The notes under the pieces are model-generated. The model did not search any database. It had not been told where the DNA came from and saw only the letters and a list, made by a program, of their open reading frames with translations. Of a stretch of 64,000 nucleotides of DNA, positions 36,176 to 46,802 are shown piece by piece. Positions within the stretch are counted from its first letter, which is position 1; each line of letters starts with the position of its first letter. The position numbers were made by a program, and so were the translations under genes. Source of the DNA: Campylobacteraceae bacterium (GTDB taxonomy: Bacteria; Campylobacterota; Campylobacteria; Campylobacterales; Sulfurospirillaceae); NCBI GenBank assembly GCA_027050775.1, contig JALUBH010000027.1:143540-207539 (forward strand), written 5' to 3'.

Positions 36176-37704
36176 TATTTTGTACCTCCTACGCTATTTA
36201 CTCTTAAGAGCAGTTCTCTTGTATCAGGCAGTACAGCCTTTTTCTCCATCAAAACTATCATCTTTTTCACACTTATATCAATTGTATTTAAGATTGGCTT
36301 AGGATATACACCCAAAACTACTACCAAAGCAACTAAAGGTATAAGAGCTGTAAATTCTCTCTTATCTAAATCTTTCAATGCTTTATTTTCAGCCTTGACC
36401 AACTTGCCAAAAAATGCTCTTTTAAAAAGTACCAACATATAAACAGCACCTAAAATGATACCGGTTCCCGCTAGTAGTGTCATAAACCAATTTACTCTAT
36501 AAAATCCGAGTAAAGATAAAAATTCACCTACAAAACCTACAGTTAGAGGTAAACCGACAGCTGCCATCATCACCACGCCAAATATAGCGGCATAGCGGGG
36601 CATAATAGTCGCCAGCCCTCCAAATTCACTTATCATTTTTGTATGCCGTCTGTCATATATGACTCCAACTAACATAAACAGGGCTCCACTGACAATTCCA
36701 TGACTCAACATCAAAAATATCGCTCCTGTAATTCCCTCCGCATTCATAGCAAAAGTTCCCAAAACTATAATACCCATATGAGATATGGAGCTATATGCGA
36801 TTACCTGCTTCATATCCTCTTGTGCATAAGCCACCATGGATGCGTATATAACCATAATGATGGCGATAATCGCCACCGGATATAAAAAGTATACAGATGC
36901 ATCTGGAAAAAGTGGAAGTGAAAATCTTATAAAAGCGTAAGTTCCCATTTTCAACATCACAGCAGCTAGCAAAATAGATCCAACTGTCGGTGCCTGTCCA
37001 TGAGCATAAGGCAACCATGTATGGAATGGAAACATCGGCACCTTTACTGCAAATGCTAAGAAAAATGCACCAAATAACCAAAGTTGTGTGCTAAAAGGCA
37101 AGACCAAAAGATACCAATCAGGAATAGAAAAACTCCATGTACCTGTTGCTATATAGTACTGATAACCTAGATACAATATACCAACGAGCATCAAAGCAGA
37201 ACCTGCAAATGTATATAGGAAAAATTTAATAGCTGCATAAATTCTTTGTCCGCTACCCCAAGCACCAATGATATAAAGCATTGGTATCAAAGAGAGTTCC
37301 CAAAAGATATAAAACAAAATCATATCAAGGCTCAAAAAGACACCAACGAGTGTCATCTCTAAGAAGAGTATAGTAATAACTAGATTTTTTATATCTTTTT
37401 TTATATTTAAAGATATCAATGACACAAGAGTCATAAATGTACTAAGTATCACTAGAAATAGAGATATTCCATCTACCCCAAGGTAATAGCTAACACCAAA
37501 TTGTGAAATCAAAGGTACATACTCTACAAATTGAAAACCTGCATTGCTTTTATCAAACCCTATCCATAAGACAATAGAGAGTAAAAACTCTACCAATGCA
37601 ACTGTTACACCAAAAGTTTTTGCACTCTCTTTAGATACAATAAAACCGAAAAAAACGGCAACAAGTGGAAAAAATACGATTAATGATAATATATGTTCCA
37701 TCAT
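36175..37704 (-). CDS. nuoM: Complex I subunit M
   Basis: A 509-residue antiporter-like subunit. The pumping-unit signatures KFFLYTFAGSALML and VKVPMFPFHTWLPYAHGQAPT are intact, with the key Glu in FFIFWELSLIP-like FYIFWELSLIPM. It abuts nuoL (6 bases) and nuoN (one-base overlap). Confidence 0.97.
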   Translation of the reverse strand: MMEHILSLIVFFPLVAVFFGFIVSKESAKTFGVTVALVEFLLSIVLWIGFDKSNAGFQFVEYVPLISQFGVSYYLGVDGISLFLVILSTFMTLVSLISLNIKKDIKNLVITILFLEMTLVGVFLSLDMILFYIFWELSLIPMLYIIGAWGSGQRIYAAIKFFLYTFAGSALMLVGILYLGYQYYIATGTWSFSIPDWYLLVLPFSTQLWLFGAFFLAFAVKVPMFPFHTWLPYAHGQAPTVGSILLAAVMLKMGTYAFIRFSLPLFPDASVYFLYPVAIIAIIMVIYASMVAYAQEDMKQVIAYSSISHMGIIVLGTFAMNAEGITGAIFLMLSHGIVSGALFMLVGVIYDRRHTKMISEFGGLATIMPRYAAIFGVVMMAAVGLPLTVGFVGEFLSLLGFYRVNWFMTLLAGTGIILGAVYMLVLFKRAFFGKLVKAENKALKDLDKREFTALIPLVALVVVLGVYPKPILNTIDISVKKMIVLMEKKAVLPDTRELLLRVNSVGGTK

Positions 37705-37710
37705 CTACTC

Positions 37711-39567
37711 CTACATCATCGGTCTATAAAAGATTGCCAATGCTAGCAGCACAACTGTACCTACTATCATCCATCTTAGCATATCGGAAAGATTTCCGCT
37801 TTGCATTTTTCTACTCTCTTGACCGCTTTTGTAGAACACTTTTGCTATCAAGTCAACACTGAAGTCGATTATTCGTACATCTATTTGCTTCCATGCAAAT
37901 CTAGACAACACATAGTATGGTTTAAAAATCGCCACTTCATAAAGTTTTGGTATATAGTATTGATTTTTTAACAATATATACAGAGGCATTGTTTCAATTT
38001 GTTTACTAAAGCCTCCCTTGTAATACTTATATATTGTTGCAACTATAACCAATATAACAAAGGCAGAAGTTAAGAATATCAATTCAACCTCAGTCGAATG
38101 AGACAAACTAAACTCATACTTTGACAAAACTCTAGTCACAAAAGCTTCAAACGGTTTCTCAAAAAATCCGGCTATTGTTGAAAGTATTCCCAACGGCAAT
38201 AATGACCAAAGCACAAACGGATAAGTTTCATGTGGATGAAATCCAAGTTTTTTATAGACTTTATCTCCAAAAAATACCAACATTATCAATCTAAAACTAT
38301 AAAATGCAGTCATGCCTGCTCCGATAAAGAGTGCAAACCATATATAAAAGTTGCTTCCATTAAAAGCGGCCTCCAAAATCTTATCTTTGCTAAAAAATCC
38401 TGCGAATGGATAAACACCACAAAGTGCAAACGAAGCAACTGCCATCAAAATCGCGGTATATGGCATCACCTTAAACAGACCACCCATCTTTTTAATATCA
38501 AGCTCATCATCCATAGCGTGCATTATATTTCCTGCCCCTAAGAAAAGTAAAGACTTGAAAAATGCATGTGTCATCAGATGAAAAAGTGCTATCCAATAAG
38601 CCCCTAAACCGGCAGCTACAAACATATACCCTAATTGAGAAAGCGTAGAGTATGCGATGATTTTCTTTAAATCCCGATGCACCAAGGCCATAGAAGCTGC
38701 AAATACTGCTACAAAAGCTCCTAAAGTAGCAATAATATGTCCAACTTCAGGTATAAGTGAAAAAAGATCGCTCGCTCGAATCACAAGATATACACCGGCT
38801 GTTACCATGGTAGCAGCATGAATCAAAGCTGAAACAGGCGTAGGTCCTTCCATAGCATCTGCCAACCATGTATGAAATGGAAATTGGGCTGATTTTCCCA
38901 TTGCACCGATAAATAAAAGAAGTCCGATGGTTGCTACAACACTGACATTCATACTTCCCGCATGAGCAAAAATAGTTTCATAATCAAATGTTCCAAACTG
39001 CCAATATATCAAGAATAGACCCATAAGCATACCGAGATCGGCAACTCTATTCATAATAAAGGCTTCATTTCCAGCCCAAGACGCAGTATCTTTTTCGTAC
39101 CAAAATCCAATCAAGAGATAAGAACATAGTCCGACACCTTCCCATCCTATGAAAAGACCGACAAAGTTATCACTCATCACAAGAACCAACATTGCAAAAA
39201 CAAAAGCTGATATATAGGTAAAAAATCTATTATACCCCTTATCGTGCATCATGTATCCCATAGAGTAGATGTTTACAACAGATGACACAAGGGTAACTGT
39301 TACCATCATAATAACAGAAACATTATCAACCATAAAACCAAACGGTATGTTTAAATTTCCTGCACTTATCCAGTCCATCAGCTTCACATGTAGAGTTAAT
39401 CCGTCATGAACTGCAAACATAAGTGTCAAAGATGATACGAAAGATAACAACAACAATGCTGATGTAACAAGTGCTGTTATGACATTTTTCTTTTTGGCGG
39501 TGAAAAGCAAGCTAAAGAGTGAGCCGACGACGGGGGCAAATAGTGCTACATATAAATATTTTTCCAT
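37711..39567 (-). CDS. nuoL: Complex I subunit L
   Basis: A 618-residue subunit, the most distal pumping unit. It has the antiporter core (FIGWEGVGLCSYLLIGFW, FPFHTWLADAMEGPTPVSALIHAATM) and a C-terminal extension of about 120 residues that should form the lateral helix running along the membrane arm. Length is typical. Two bases separate it from nuoK. Confidence 0.97.
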   Translation of the reverse strand: MEKYLYVALFAPVVGSLFSLLFTAKKKNVITALVTSALLLLSFVSSLTLMFAVHDGLTLHVKLMDWISAGNLNIPFGFMVDNVSVIMMVTVTLVSSVVNIYSMGYMMHDKGYNRFFTYISAFVFAMLVLVMSDNFVGLFIGWEGVGLCSYLLIGFWYEKDTASWAGNEAFIMNRVADLGMLMGLFLIYWQFGTFDYETIFAHAGSMNVSVVATIGLLLFIGAMGKSAQFPFHTWLADAMEGPTPVSALIHAATMVTAGVYLVIRASDLFSLIPEVGHIIATLGAFVAVFAASMALVHRDLKKIIAYSTLSQLGYMFVAAGLGAYWIALFHLMTHAFFKSLLFLGAGNIMHAMDDELDIKKMGGLFKVMPYTAILMAVASFALCGVYPFAGFFSKDKILEAAFNGSNFYIWFALFIGAGMTAFYSFRLIMLVFFGDKVYKKLGFHPHETYPFVLWSLLPLGILSTIAGFFEKPFEAFVTRVLSKYEFSLSHSTEVELIFLTSAFVILVIVATIYKYYKGGFSKQIETMPLYILLKNQYYIPKLYEVAIFKPYYVLSRFAWKQIDVRIIDFSVDLIAKVFYKSGQESRKMQSGNLSDMLRWMIVGTVVLLALAIFYRPMM

Positions 39568-39569
39568 TT

Positions 39570-39872
39570 TTAACCCTTCATCATCTGTAAGCTATCTAAA
39601 TCAATAGTTCCGCTTCTCTTATACCAAAGAACCAGTAGACCTAGACCAACTGCAACTTCACTTGCTGCAATTGCTATAATAAAAAATGAAAATATCTGCC
39701 CACTTAAATCACCATAATACTTTGAAACCGCTGCAAAACCTATATTTACTGCATTTAGTAAAATCTCCGTGGAGAAGAAGAGCATCAAAAGATTTTTCCT
39801 TCTCAAAACTCCCACGATACCTAGCGAAAACAAGATACCTGTAAGAGTTAAATAGTGTGTCAGTGTTATCAT
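39570..39872 (-). CDS. nuoK: Complex I subunit K
   Basis: A 100-residue protein with three membrane helices; conserved Glu residues lie in helices 2 and 3 (FFSTEILLNAVN and AASEVAVGLGLLV). It passes protons between nuoH/J and the antiporter-like subunits. Its start overlaps nuoJ by 4 bases. Confidence 0.96.
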   Translation of the reverse strand: MITLTHYLTLTGILFSLGIVGVLRRKNLLMLFFSTEILLNAVNIGFAAVSKYYGDLSGQIFSFFIIAIAASEVAVGLGLLVLWYKRSGTIDLDSLQMMKG

Positions 39873-40411
39873 TTTTCACCCCTTGCTACTTCTATGTTTG
39901 ATGGAGTCTCTTCTATTTTTACCTTCACCAATACAATTCCTGCTATCATTGCTGCCAACAACATTATAGCCGCAACTTCAAATGGTATTAAGTATTTTGT
40001 AAATAAAATCAAGCCTATCATTTGCACATTACCTACACCATGTATGGTTGGATATAATGCTTCGACTCTAGTCGAATAAATCGGAGCCATCAAAATAAAT
40101 ATCACGAAGATAGCCGATAAAATGGATAGAGTATATATAATCTTCTTAAATTTAATATTCTCTTTTATATCTCTAGCCGAATCAAAAAACATCATACCAA
40201 AAGCGTAAAGTGCCATCACCGCGCCCGTATATACAATAATTTGTACAACTCCTAAAAAATCGGCACCTAGCAAAAAGTAGAAGCCCGATATCAATATCAT
40301 TCCTCCTGCCAATGCACTCATTGCGTAGAGTACATTTTCGCTAAATACCACGATACCAAACATCCCAATCACTAAAATTGAAAATGTATAAAATGCAATT
40401 ATTTCAAACAT
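39869..40411 (-). CDS. nuoJ: Complex I subunit J
   Basis: A 180-residue membrane subunit with five helices and the conserved AxxxGVVQIIVYTGAVMALYAFGMMF stretch, here beginning DFLGVVQII, whose third helix forms the pi-bulge that rotates during turnover. Seven bases after nuoI. Confidence 0.95.
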   Translation of the reverse strand: MFEIIAFYTFSILVIGMFGIVVFSENVLYAMSALAGGMILISGFYFLLGADFLGVVQIIVYTGAVMALYAFGMMFFDSARDIKENIKFKKIIYTLSILSAIFVIFILMAPIYSTRVEALYPTIHGVGNVQMIGLILFTKYLIPFEVAAIMLLAAMIAGIVLVKVKIEETPSNIEVARGEK

Positions 40412-40418
40412 ATCTACC

Positions 40419-41033
40419 TCAATACGCTAGTGGTGTTTTTTTGACAAACTGATCAGCATCTCTACTCAATGCACCAAAACCCGGAAACTCTTTTTGCTTT
40501 TTCTCTTTAAATTCATCCAATGGAGTCAACATATCTTCCTTAAATCCAAAATGCGCCCTTTGTTCGCTCGCATGCTCATAATCATCACCATGTACGATAG
40601 CAAGCTCAGGGCAAACCTCAGCACAATAGCCACAAAAGATACATCTACCAAAATTTATACTATATTCAGTTACAAGTTTTCTACTTTTTTCATCTACTTT
40701 TGTATCCATCTTTATACAATTTGCTATACAAATCTTTTCACAAAGACCACATCCAATACACCTCTCATGCCCACTCTCAAAAAGCCTCATAAGTCTATGA
40801 ATTGCTCTATATCTAGGACTCATTTGAAGTTTTTGCATTGGGTATTGGACTGTGTGAATATTGAATTTTATCATCTCTCTAAAAACTATCCAAAGACCTA
40901 CAAAAAGCTCTCCTTTTACCGCCCTCGAGGCAAATTTCTTAAATCTTCCCCAACTATCAGGTGCCTGCGGCTCTCCCTCGAAATATATATAACCAGGAGT
41001 TGCATTTCTGTTTTTAAAACCTCTTAATTCCAT
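40419..41033 (-). CDS. nuoI: Complex I subunit I, two [4Fe-4S] clusters
   Basis: A 204-residue peripheral subunit with two ferredoxin motifs, CIGCGLCEKICIANC and CIFCGYCAEVCPELA, carrying clusters N6a and N6b. An N-terminal amphipathic helix anchors it at the membrane. Ten bases after nuoH. Confidence 0.97.
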   Translation of the reverse strand: MELRGFKNRNATPGYIYFEGEPQAPDSWGRFKKFASRAVKGELFVGLWIVFREMIKFNIHTVQYPMQKLQMSPRYRAIHRLMRLFESGHERCIGCGLCEKICIANCIKMDTKVDEKSRKLVTEYSINFGRCIFCGYCAEVCPELAIVHGDDYEHASEQRAHFGFKEDMLTPLDEFKEKKQKEFPGFGALSRDADQFVKKTPLAY

Positions 41034-41043
41034 ATCGACCCCC

Positions 41044-42036
41044 CTATACCAAGACTATGCCGGTAATCAGCACATTTATAAGTGAAAGTGGCATCAACAC
41101 TTTCCAACAAAACCACATCAATTGATCCGGTCTGATATGTGGCCAGGCTGCTCTAACCCACAAAAACAAGAAAATCCAAAGTGAGACTTTTAAAAGCATA
41201 GCTAGTGCACCCGGGATGAACCACAAGTCATTGTATCCGCCTAAAAATATTATACTTACCAAAACAGATATAGTTATCATATTTGCATATTCACCGATAA
41301 AAAACAGGCCCCATCTCATGCCGGAGTACTCAGTAGCATAGCCCGAAACAACTTCTGCCTCAAACTCTATCAGATCAAATGGAGTTCTATTTGTTTCAGC
41401 AAAACCGGCTATCGCAAAAAGTACAAAAGCTAAAGGTTGCTTCCATATAAGCCAATGCGAGACTCCACCTATCTGATAATCATTCATATCTATCAAAGAT
41501 AATGTGCCCATCATCATAACAGGACCCAAAATCGATAAACCACTGACGACTTCAAAACTAAGAAGTTGTATAACTGCTCTAGCGCCTCCTATTAGAGACC
41601 ATTTATTTGCGCTGCTAAGTCCCGCCAATAGAGGTCCATACATCCCAACTGATGCAGCACCCATAACAAACAGCAAACCAACATTTATATCAGAAATGAT
41701 AGGATGAACCGTATATCCAAAAACTGTAAATTCCGGAAAATATGGTACCGCTGCAACCGCTACAAAGGCCGAAGCTGCTGCAACCACAGGAGCTATGATA
41801 AATATAGGCTTTATCGTATTTTGAGGTATAATATCCTCTTTTGTAAAGAGCTTTATACCGTCTGCCGCTAATTGCAGCAGCCCATAAGGACCAACATGCA
41901 TAGGTCCAAGTCTTCTTTGCATAAACGCAAGTACTTTTCTCTCTATAAATGTCGCGAAAGCTCCCATCGCTGCCACAACGGAGAGAACCACTACCGCCTT
42001 TACTACCGTTTCAATTATTAAGGCTGTTTCAATCAT
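41044..42036 (-). CDS. nuoH: Complex I subunit H
   Basis: A 330-residue membrane subunit with about eight helices that shapes the quinone channel. Conserved acidic loop GFAETNRTPFDLIEFEAEVVSGY and ERKVLAFMQRRLGPMHVGPYG are intact. It overlaps nuoG by 8 bases. Confidence 0.97.
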   Translation of the reverse strand: MIETALIIETVVKAVVVLSVVAAMGAFATFIERKVLAFMQRRLGPMHVGPYGLLQLAADGIKLFTKEDIIPQNTIKPIFIIAPVVAAASAFVAVAAVPYFPEFTVFGYTVHPIISDINVGLLFVMGAASVGMYGPLLAGLSSANKWSLIGGARAVIQLLSFEVVSGLSILGPVMMMGTLSLIDMNDYQIGGVSHWLIWKQPLAFVLFAIAGFAETNRTPFDLIEFEAEVVSGYATEYSGMRWGLFFIGEYANMITISVLVSIIFLGGYNDLWFIPGALAMLLKVSLWIFLFLWVRAAWPHIRPDQLMWFCWKVLMPLSLINVLITGIVLV

Positions 42037-44503
42037 TTTTTACACCTTTTATCGTTACTTTTGCAAATCTGTACCCACTCTCAAAAAACGGCATCACATC
42101 CAACTTTGTATCAAAAGTAGGCAGGTAAGGAATCATACCTCCTATCTGATGATCAAATTTCACAGCAACTACTAACTTTGCATTTTTTGTGCTAATTGTA
42201 ACCATAGCGCCATCTTTAAGGTTGTGTGCTTCCATAAAATCACTTGAAGCATAAAGAGCACCTGCCTCATTTAGCTGATGTGCCTTGTTTGTAAAGGCAC
42301 TAAACTGCATCACAGGATTTGCCAGATATACTAAAGTTTCATCACCAAAATCAAACTCTTCTATCTCTTGAACTTCATCTTTTGCTTCACTCTCTTTTAT
42401 ATCAAGAAGATAACCTCTGTTCTCATATCCTGAATTTAAAAACTCATTTGGTAATTCGTCAAACTCTTCACTTTTAAAACCCTCTATATTTCCAAGCTCT
42501 ACTGTATAATCTATCGTATTTTCAGCTCTAAGTCCTAACTCATTTGCCAAATCATTTAGACAATAACCATCAAACTCAAGAGCAACATTTGTAGGAACAA
42601 CCCTTTTATTTAAAGATGTGAATGTTCCCTCTTGCTGATTTAGAGCAGGCAAGCTTAAATCACCCTTGCCTAAAGAGCTAAGGTTAAAGTCAGCTTTTAC
42701 ATTGTAACCCACGACTTTTTTACCTGTTTTTTCATCTAAATCACAAATTAAAGATACACCCAAAGTGTTTGTTTTAGATGGAATTATTAGAATATCAAAA
42801 GATGTAAACCTCTCGATAAGTCCTAAAAGTTTTGCTAGATTTTTTGCTCTTTTATGATTATACAGATCCTCACCCGCTACTAAAGAAAATTTATCTTTTT
42901 TTGCTAACATTTTTGTCAACTTTGTATCAAAGTCATCAGGTAAACCGGCCATATCATATAAAGAGTTATGATCAACCTCTATCTCTCTTTCTATATTTTT
43001 ACTTATAGTTTTGACGACTTCTTTTTCCTCGCCACTCTGTTCATCTTTAACCATCTCTTTTATCTGCTCTTTTACAACTTCAGTGATAGTTTTTTTCTCT
43101 TTTTTATGAAAGTTGGCAAGATACTTAACTACGCTATCGGGAAGCTTCTCCTTGTCTCCAAAAAGATCTAAAATTAGATACATTATACTCTCTTCAACAC
43201 CAACTTTATGATTTATGCAAAGTATGTTTTTAGAGTAACCACCCAAGATAGGATCAATTATAGGATGAAAATAGAGTCCAGCTCCTTTGTTCATAGTAAG
43301 GGCATTGTTTATAGCATATCCTACATTTGGATTATCACTTTTAACATAAGAGCCTACACTGATTATAAAATTACTCTCTTGTAAACTTTTTATATCTGCA
43401 CTATATAGGGCTTTTCCACTTGCTTCCCTAAAATTTTTCAAGAAATTTTTATAAGCAAAAGCATCATCATTAACCAACTTATACCCAAACTTCTCTTTGA
43501 GTTTTTGAAGTATATATGCCTCTTCGTTTGTGATAAAACTATCAAATTTTATGCTATCAGCCTCTTCTTTGAAGAACTTAACAGCTTTTTTTATAGCATC
43601 TTCATCTCTGCCTTCTGTTTCATTTTCAAAATCATATCCGTATCTTATACCACCGTGTAGGGGCGCATAATTATAGTCACTACTAACTCTGTAAATCCTC
43701 TCTTTAGGATTTAGTATACTTGTCTGTTTGACATCATAATATATCAAAGAACAGTCACTACTGTGAGGATTTGCTGCTGGAATCTTTCTTAATTCCCAAG
43801 CGTTTGAAGTGTATTGAAAATCTGTTCCAACCAAAGCACCTACAGGACAAACAGCCGTACATTCACCGCAGTTTGTACACTCAAGAGTATCTGCTCCGCT
43901 TGCGATACCAATAACAGATTTTTGTAATTTATTCCACATGGCATAAGTATCTTTTGGTGCAACCTCTTTCCACTCTTTTGGAAGAGCTTCTCCACCCCTT
44001 GGAACTGTTTTTAATACAGATTCGCCTATCATATCTTTACAAACTGTTACACATCTTTCACAAACTATACATAAAGATGAATCATAATGTATAAATCCCC
44101 AGTTATGAGACGGTCTTTTTGTATCTGGTATTGCATATGTTTGATGATCAACTCCCATCTCGAGAGTAAAATTTTGTAATTCGCACTCGCCGCTTTGGTC
44201 ACAAACACCACACTCTAGCGGATGATTTATGTCATAAACCTGCATGATAGCTTTTCTCTCTACCTCTATCTCTTCGGTTTTGGTAGTAACCACCATACCA
44301 TCTTTCGCTTTTGCATTGCAAGAGTATGCTCTTTTACCATCTATCTCAACCAAACACAATCTACAAGCAAGAGTCGGTGAGCAGTTTGTAAGATAGCAGA
44401 TTGCCGGTATAAAAATACCGTTTCTTCTTGCTATACCCAGTATATATTCACCCTCTTTTGCCTTACATTGTTGCCCGTCAATAGTTACCGTTATATCGCT
44501 CAT
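42029..44503 (-). CDS. nuoG: Complex I subunit G, Fe-S subunit
   Basis: An 824-residue subunit. Visible clusters: [2Fe-2S] with C36, C47, C50 and C62; a His-Cys3 [4Fe-4S] with H94, C98, C101 and C107; and two four-Cys sites at C145-C155 and C209-C219. The extra four-Cys site in the second position goes beyond the E. coli set and is the ferredoxin-like type seen with hydrogenases. A charged, Lys/Glu-rich insertion (about residues 465-515) interrupts the molybdopterin-fold region and looks disordered. In Campylobacterota this subunit must take electrons without NuoE/F; the extra cluster fits that. Confidence 0.95.
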   Translation of the reverse strand: MSDITVTIDGQQCKAKEGEYILGIARRNGIFIPAICYLTNCSPTLACRLCLVEIDGKRAYSCNAKAKDGMVVTTKTEEIEVERKAIMQVYDINHPLECGVCDQSGECELQNFTLEMGVDHQTYAIPDTKRPSHNWGFIHYDSSLCIVCERCVTVCKDMIGESVLKTVPRGGEALPKEWKEVAPKDTYAMWNKLQKSVIGIASGADTLECTNCGECTAVCPVGALVGTDFQYTSNAWELRKIPAANPHSSDCSLIYYDVKQTSILNPKERIYRVSSDYNYAPLHGGIRYGYDFENETEGRDEDAIKKAVKFFKEEADSIKFDSFITNEEAYILQKLKEKFGYKLVNDDAFAYKNFLKNFREASGKALYSADIKSLQESNFIISVGSYVKSDNPNVGYAINNALTMNKGAGLYFHPIIDPILGGYSKNILCINHKVGVEESIMYLILDLFGDKEKLPDSVVKYLANFHKKEKKTITEVVKEQIKEMVKDEQSGEEKEVVKTISKNIEREIEVDHNSLYDMAGLPDDFDTKLTKMLAKKDKFSLVAGEDLYNHKRAKNLAKLLGLIERFTSFDILIIPSKTNTLGVSLICDLDEKTGKKVVGYNVKADFNLSSLGKGDLSLPALNQQEGTFTSLNKRVVPTNVALEFDGYCLNDLANELGLRAENTIDYTVELGNIEGFKSEEFDELPNEFLNSGYENRGYLLDIKESEAKDEVQEIEEFDFGDETLVYLANPVMQFSAFTNKAHQLNEAGALYASSDFMEAHNLKDGAMVTISTKNAKLVVAVKFDHQIGGMIPYLPTFDTKLDVMPFFESGYRFAKVTIKGVKND

Positions 44504-45330
44504 TAACTTTCTCGCTTAATAATTTTTGCTATTTTATAGTAATACGACTCATCACCATTTGCGCTTGGAAGTAGTGCAACGGTGCCCTTTAACTCATTGT
44601 CTAAAACAAATTTTCTTTTATATTCTGTATTTTCAGTAAATACAAATAAATCATCACCATCTTTAATTTTTGCAGCTGTCATGAACTGTGGTGAGCCTAT
44701 CAATAGATCTTGCTCGTCCATATCCTTCGCGGGACAGACATAAACGACAGAACCATCAAAGCTATTTAGTTCTGTAACATCTTCCAGCTCGATATTTATA
44801 CTGTTTTTTTCTATCTCTATATCAGTATCTTGTATAAAAACTTTGAAATTTCCATATTTCACAAACAGGTTGATGATACCGGCTATATTTTCTTTTCTAG
44901 GATGATTGTAAAAGTCATGTCCTAGCATCAACAGAGGATTTTTAGCTTTTTTGTATATCTTATTTATCTCTTTAAGCTCTTCTTCCCCAACATTGCTTTC
45001 GGCACTTATATATCCATCGTCTAAGTTTTCAAAAAAATTCGCTGTTTTTTCATCGATATTTCTGCCTGAAAATAACTCTTTTGCCAAGATTGCCAACACG
45101 CCCTCTTCGCTACCGGCTTCATACCTACTTTGAATTTTAGAGACATTTGTCATCTCTTTGTCTTCAATAACACTCAAGTAGACGATATTGTCATTTCCGA
45201 TAAGTTTTGCAAGCATACCTTCTTCTCTTGATGGCATAAAGCCCATGATAAGTAAGAAGTCTGATTTTAATGTATCGGTGAAAATATCTCCCTTTTGGGA
45301 ATCTAAAAGCGATAAAAATTCTTCTATCAA
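44503..45330 (-). CDS. Campylobacterota-specific complex I accessory subunit in the nuoF position
   Basis: A 275-residue protein with a TTG start overlapping the stop of the preceding gene. It has no FMN, NADH or Fe-S motif, so it is not NuoF. It corresponds in place and size to Cj1574c/HP1265, thought to help complex I accept electrons from a flavodoxin or ferredoxin instead of NADH. Its C-terminal region (about 170-270) faintly repeats the C-terminal domain pattern of NuoG (QFMTAAKIKDGDDLFV versus molybdopterin-fold ends), so a split NuoG-like piece is possible. Confidence 0.85.
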   Translation of the reverse strand: MIEEFLSLLDSQKGDIFTDTLKSDFLLIMGFMPSREEGMLAKLIGNDNIVYLSVIEDKEMTNVSKIQSRYEAGSEEGVLAILAKELFSGRNIDEKTANFFENLDDGYISAESNVGEEELKEINKIYKKAKNPLLMLGHDFYNHPRKENIAGIINLFVKYGNFKVFIQDTDIEIEKNSINIELEDVTELNSFDGSVVYVCPAKDMDEQDLLIGSPQFMTAAKIKDGDDLFVFTENTEYKRKFVLDNELKGTVALLPSANGDESYYYKIAKIIKRES

Positions 45331-45566
45331 GATCTTTCCCCCTCATTTTTTTTGACAACAATTGTCCAGTCAGCCTCATTGAATTTGAGTGAATTCATCA
45401 ACTCATATCCCGCCTCTTTTATAACATCAGCACTCTTTTGAATAGGGGAAAAATCACCTATTTCAAACATAAAGATACTTACTTCGTCTTTTTTTGTTTT
45501 ACTCATTATCTCCAACATTCTGTCATAAAAATCATCGCCCAAGTGTCTTAAATCATATCTTTGCAT
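45327..45566 (-). CDS. Campylobacterota-specific complex I subunit in the nuoE position
   Basis: A 79-residue protein lacking all four Cys of the NuoE [2Fe-2S] site. It corresponds to Cj1575c/HP1264. It has a beta-alpha-beta pattern with the Lys-rich end TIVVKKNEGERS. It lies 8 bases after nuoD and overlaps the next gene by 4 bases. With the gene above it takes the place of the NADH-dehydrogenase module. Confidence 0.85.
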   Translation of the reverse strand: MQRYDLRHLGDDFYDRMLEIMSKTKKDEVSIFMFEIGDFSPIQKSADVIKEAGYELMNSLKFNEADWTIVVKKNEGERS

Positions 45567-45574
45567 CTCTTCTC

Positions 45575-46801
45575 CTACCTATCTATTTCGCCGAAGACTA
45601 TATTTAGATTTCCAATGATAGTAACGACATCAGCCAAATATTGTCCAGGAAGCACTTCTTGCAGTATACTCGTATGCCAGAAACTAGGAGCTCTGAGCTT
45701 CAATCTATAAGGATAAGCTCCTCCTTGAGAATTTATATAAAATCCCAACTCTCCTTTTGGTGACTCTGTTGGGACATATACCTCACCAACAGGAGGTCTC
45801 ATACCTTGTGTCACTAAAACAAAATGTTGCATCAAAGAGTAATTTTGTGTCATAATTTGCTCTTTTGGAGCTGAAATATAATTTGGAGCGTGGGCCATGA
45901 TCTCAGGCTCTGTTTTATAGTACATCGGTATCACTTGTCTTATGATTTTTATACTTTGTCTCATCTCTTCCATGTGAAGCTTATATCTTCCGTAACTGTC
46001 ACATGTGGTGCTTATTGGAACATCAAAATCAACTTCATCGTAAAGCTCATAAGGCTCCTCTTTCCTTATGTCCCAAGCGATTCCGCTTCCTCTTAATGAT
46101 GGTCCACTACATCCCCATGTTTGTGCCATCTCAGGAGTTATAACACCAACACCCTCTAGTCTCATTTTCCAAATTCTATTTTGATCCAATATACCTTCAT
46201 AATCAGCTATATCACTAGGAAGTTTATCTATGAATTTACTTAGTTTTGTTATCCAATTTTCAGGTAAATCAAGCGGTACTCCACCAATTCTAATTGACGA
46301 GTGTGTAAGTCTTGCACCGCAATAATCCTCTATCAAATCCATTGCATACTCTCTTTCTCTAAAAGCATACAAAAAGATAGTCATAGCACCCACATCAAGC
46401 GCATGGGCAGACAACCAAAAAAGATGAGAAATGATACGGCTTAACTCCAAAAGCATCATCCTGATAGTTTGGGCTCGTCTTGGTATTTCAAGTCCTATCA
46501 ACTCTTCAACAGCATGTGCGAAGCCATAGTTATTTGAAGTTGCAGCGATATAATCCATCCTATCTGTTGTCGGAAGAAATTCATTATATATCATATTTTC
46601 TGCCATCTTCTCCATACCTCGGTGAAGATAACCGATATCAGGGGTTGCTTTTTTAACCATCTCTCCTTCAAGTTCCAAAATAAGACGCAATTGCCCATGT
46701 GAACTTGGATGTTGTGGACCGAAGTTGATGATCATCGTATCATCATCTCTCTCAAAAGCTAAATTCTCAAAAAATGGTTGTAGTCTATTTACTTTTTGCA
46801 T
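45575..46801 (-). CDS. nuoD: Complex I subunit D
   Basis: A 408-residue subunit that forms the quinone site with Nuo[16 protein letters not shown] and the C-terminal [18 protein letters not shown] match the family signatures; the quinone-site His is in PSSHG. It is one base from nuoC. Confidence 0.97.
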   Translation of the reverse strand: MQKVNRLQPFFENLAFERDDDTMIINFGPQHPSSHGQLRLILELEGEMVKKATPDIGYLHRGMEKMAENMIYNEFLPTTDRMDYIAATSNNYGFAHAVEELIGLEIPRRAQTIRMMLLELSRIISHLFWLSAHALDVGAMTIFLYAFREREYAMDLIEDYCGARLTHSSIRIGGVPLDLPENWITKLSKFIDKLPSDIADYEGILDQNRIWKMRLEGVGVITPEMAQTWGCSGPSLRGSGIAWDIRKEEPYELYDEVDFDVPISTTCDSYGRYKLHMEEMRQSIKIIRQVIPMYYKTEPEIMAHAPNYISAPKEQIMTQNYSLMQHFVLVTQGMRPPVGEVYVPTESPKGELGFYINSQGGAYPYRLKLRAPSFWHTSILQEVLPGQYLADVVTIIGNLNIVFGEIDR

Positions 46802-46802
46802 A

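Noticed and set aside
44503..45566. Degenerate nuoE and nuoF pseudogenes
   Set aside because: Both frames are intact, tightly coupled, and match in place and size the lineage-specific subunits of Campylobacter and Helicobacter.
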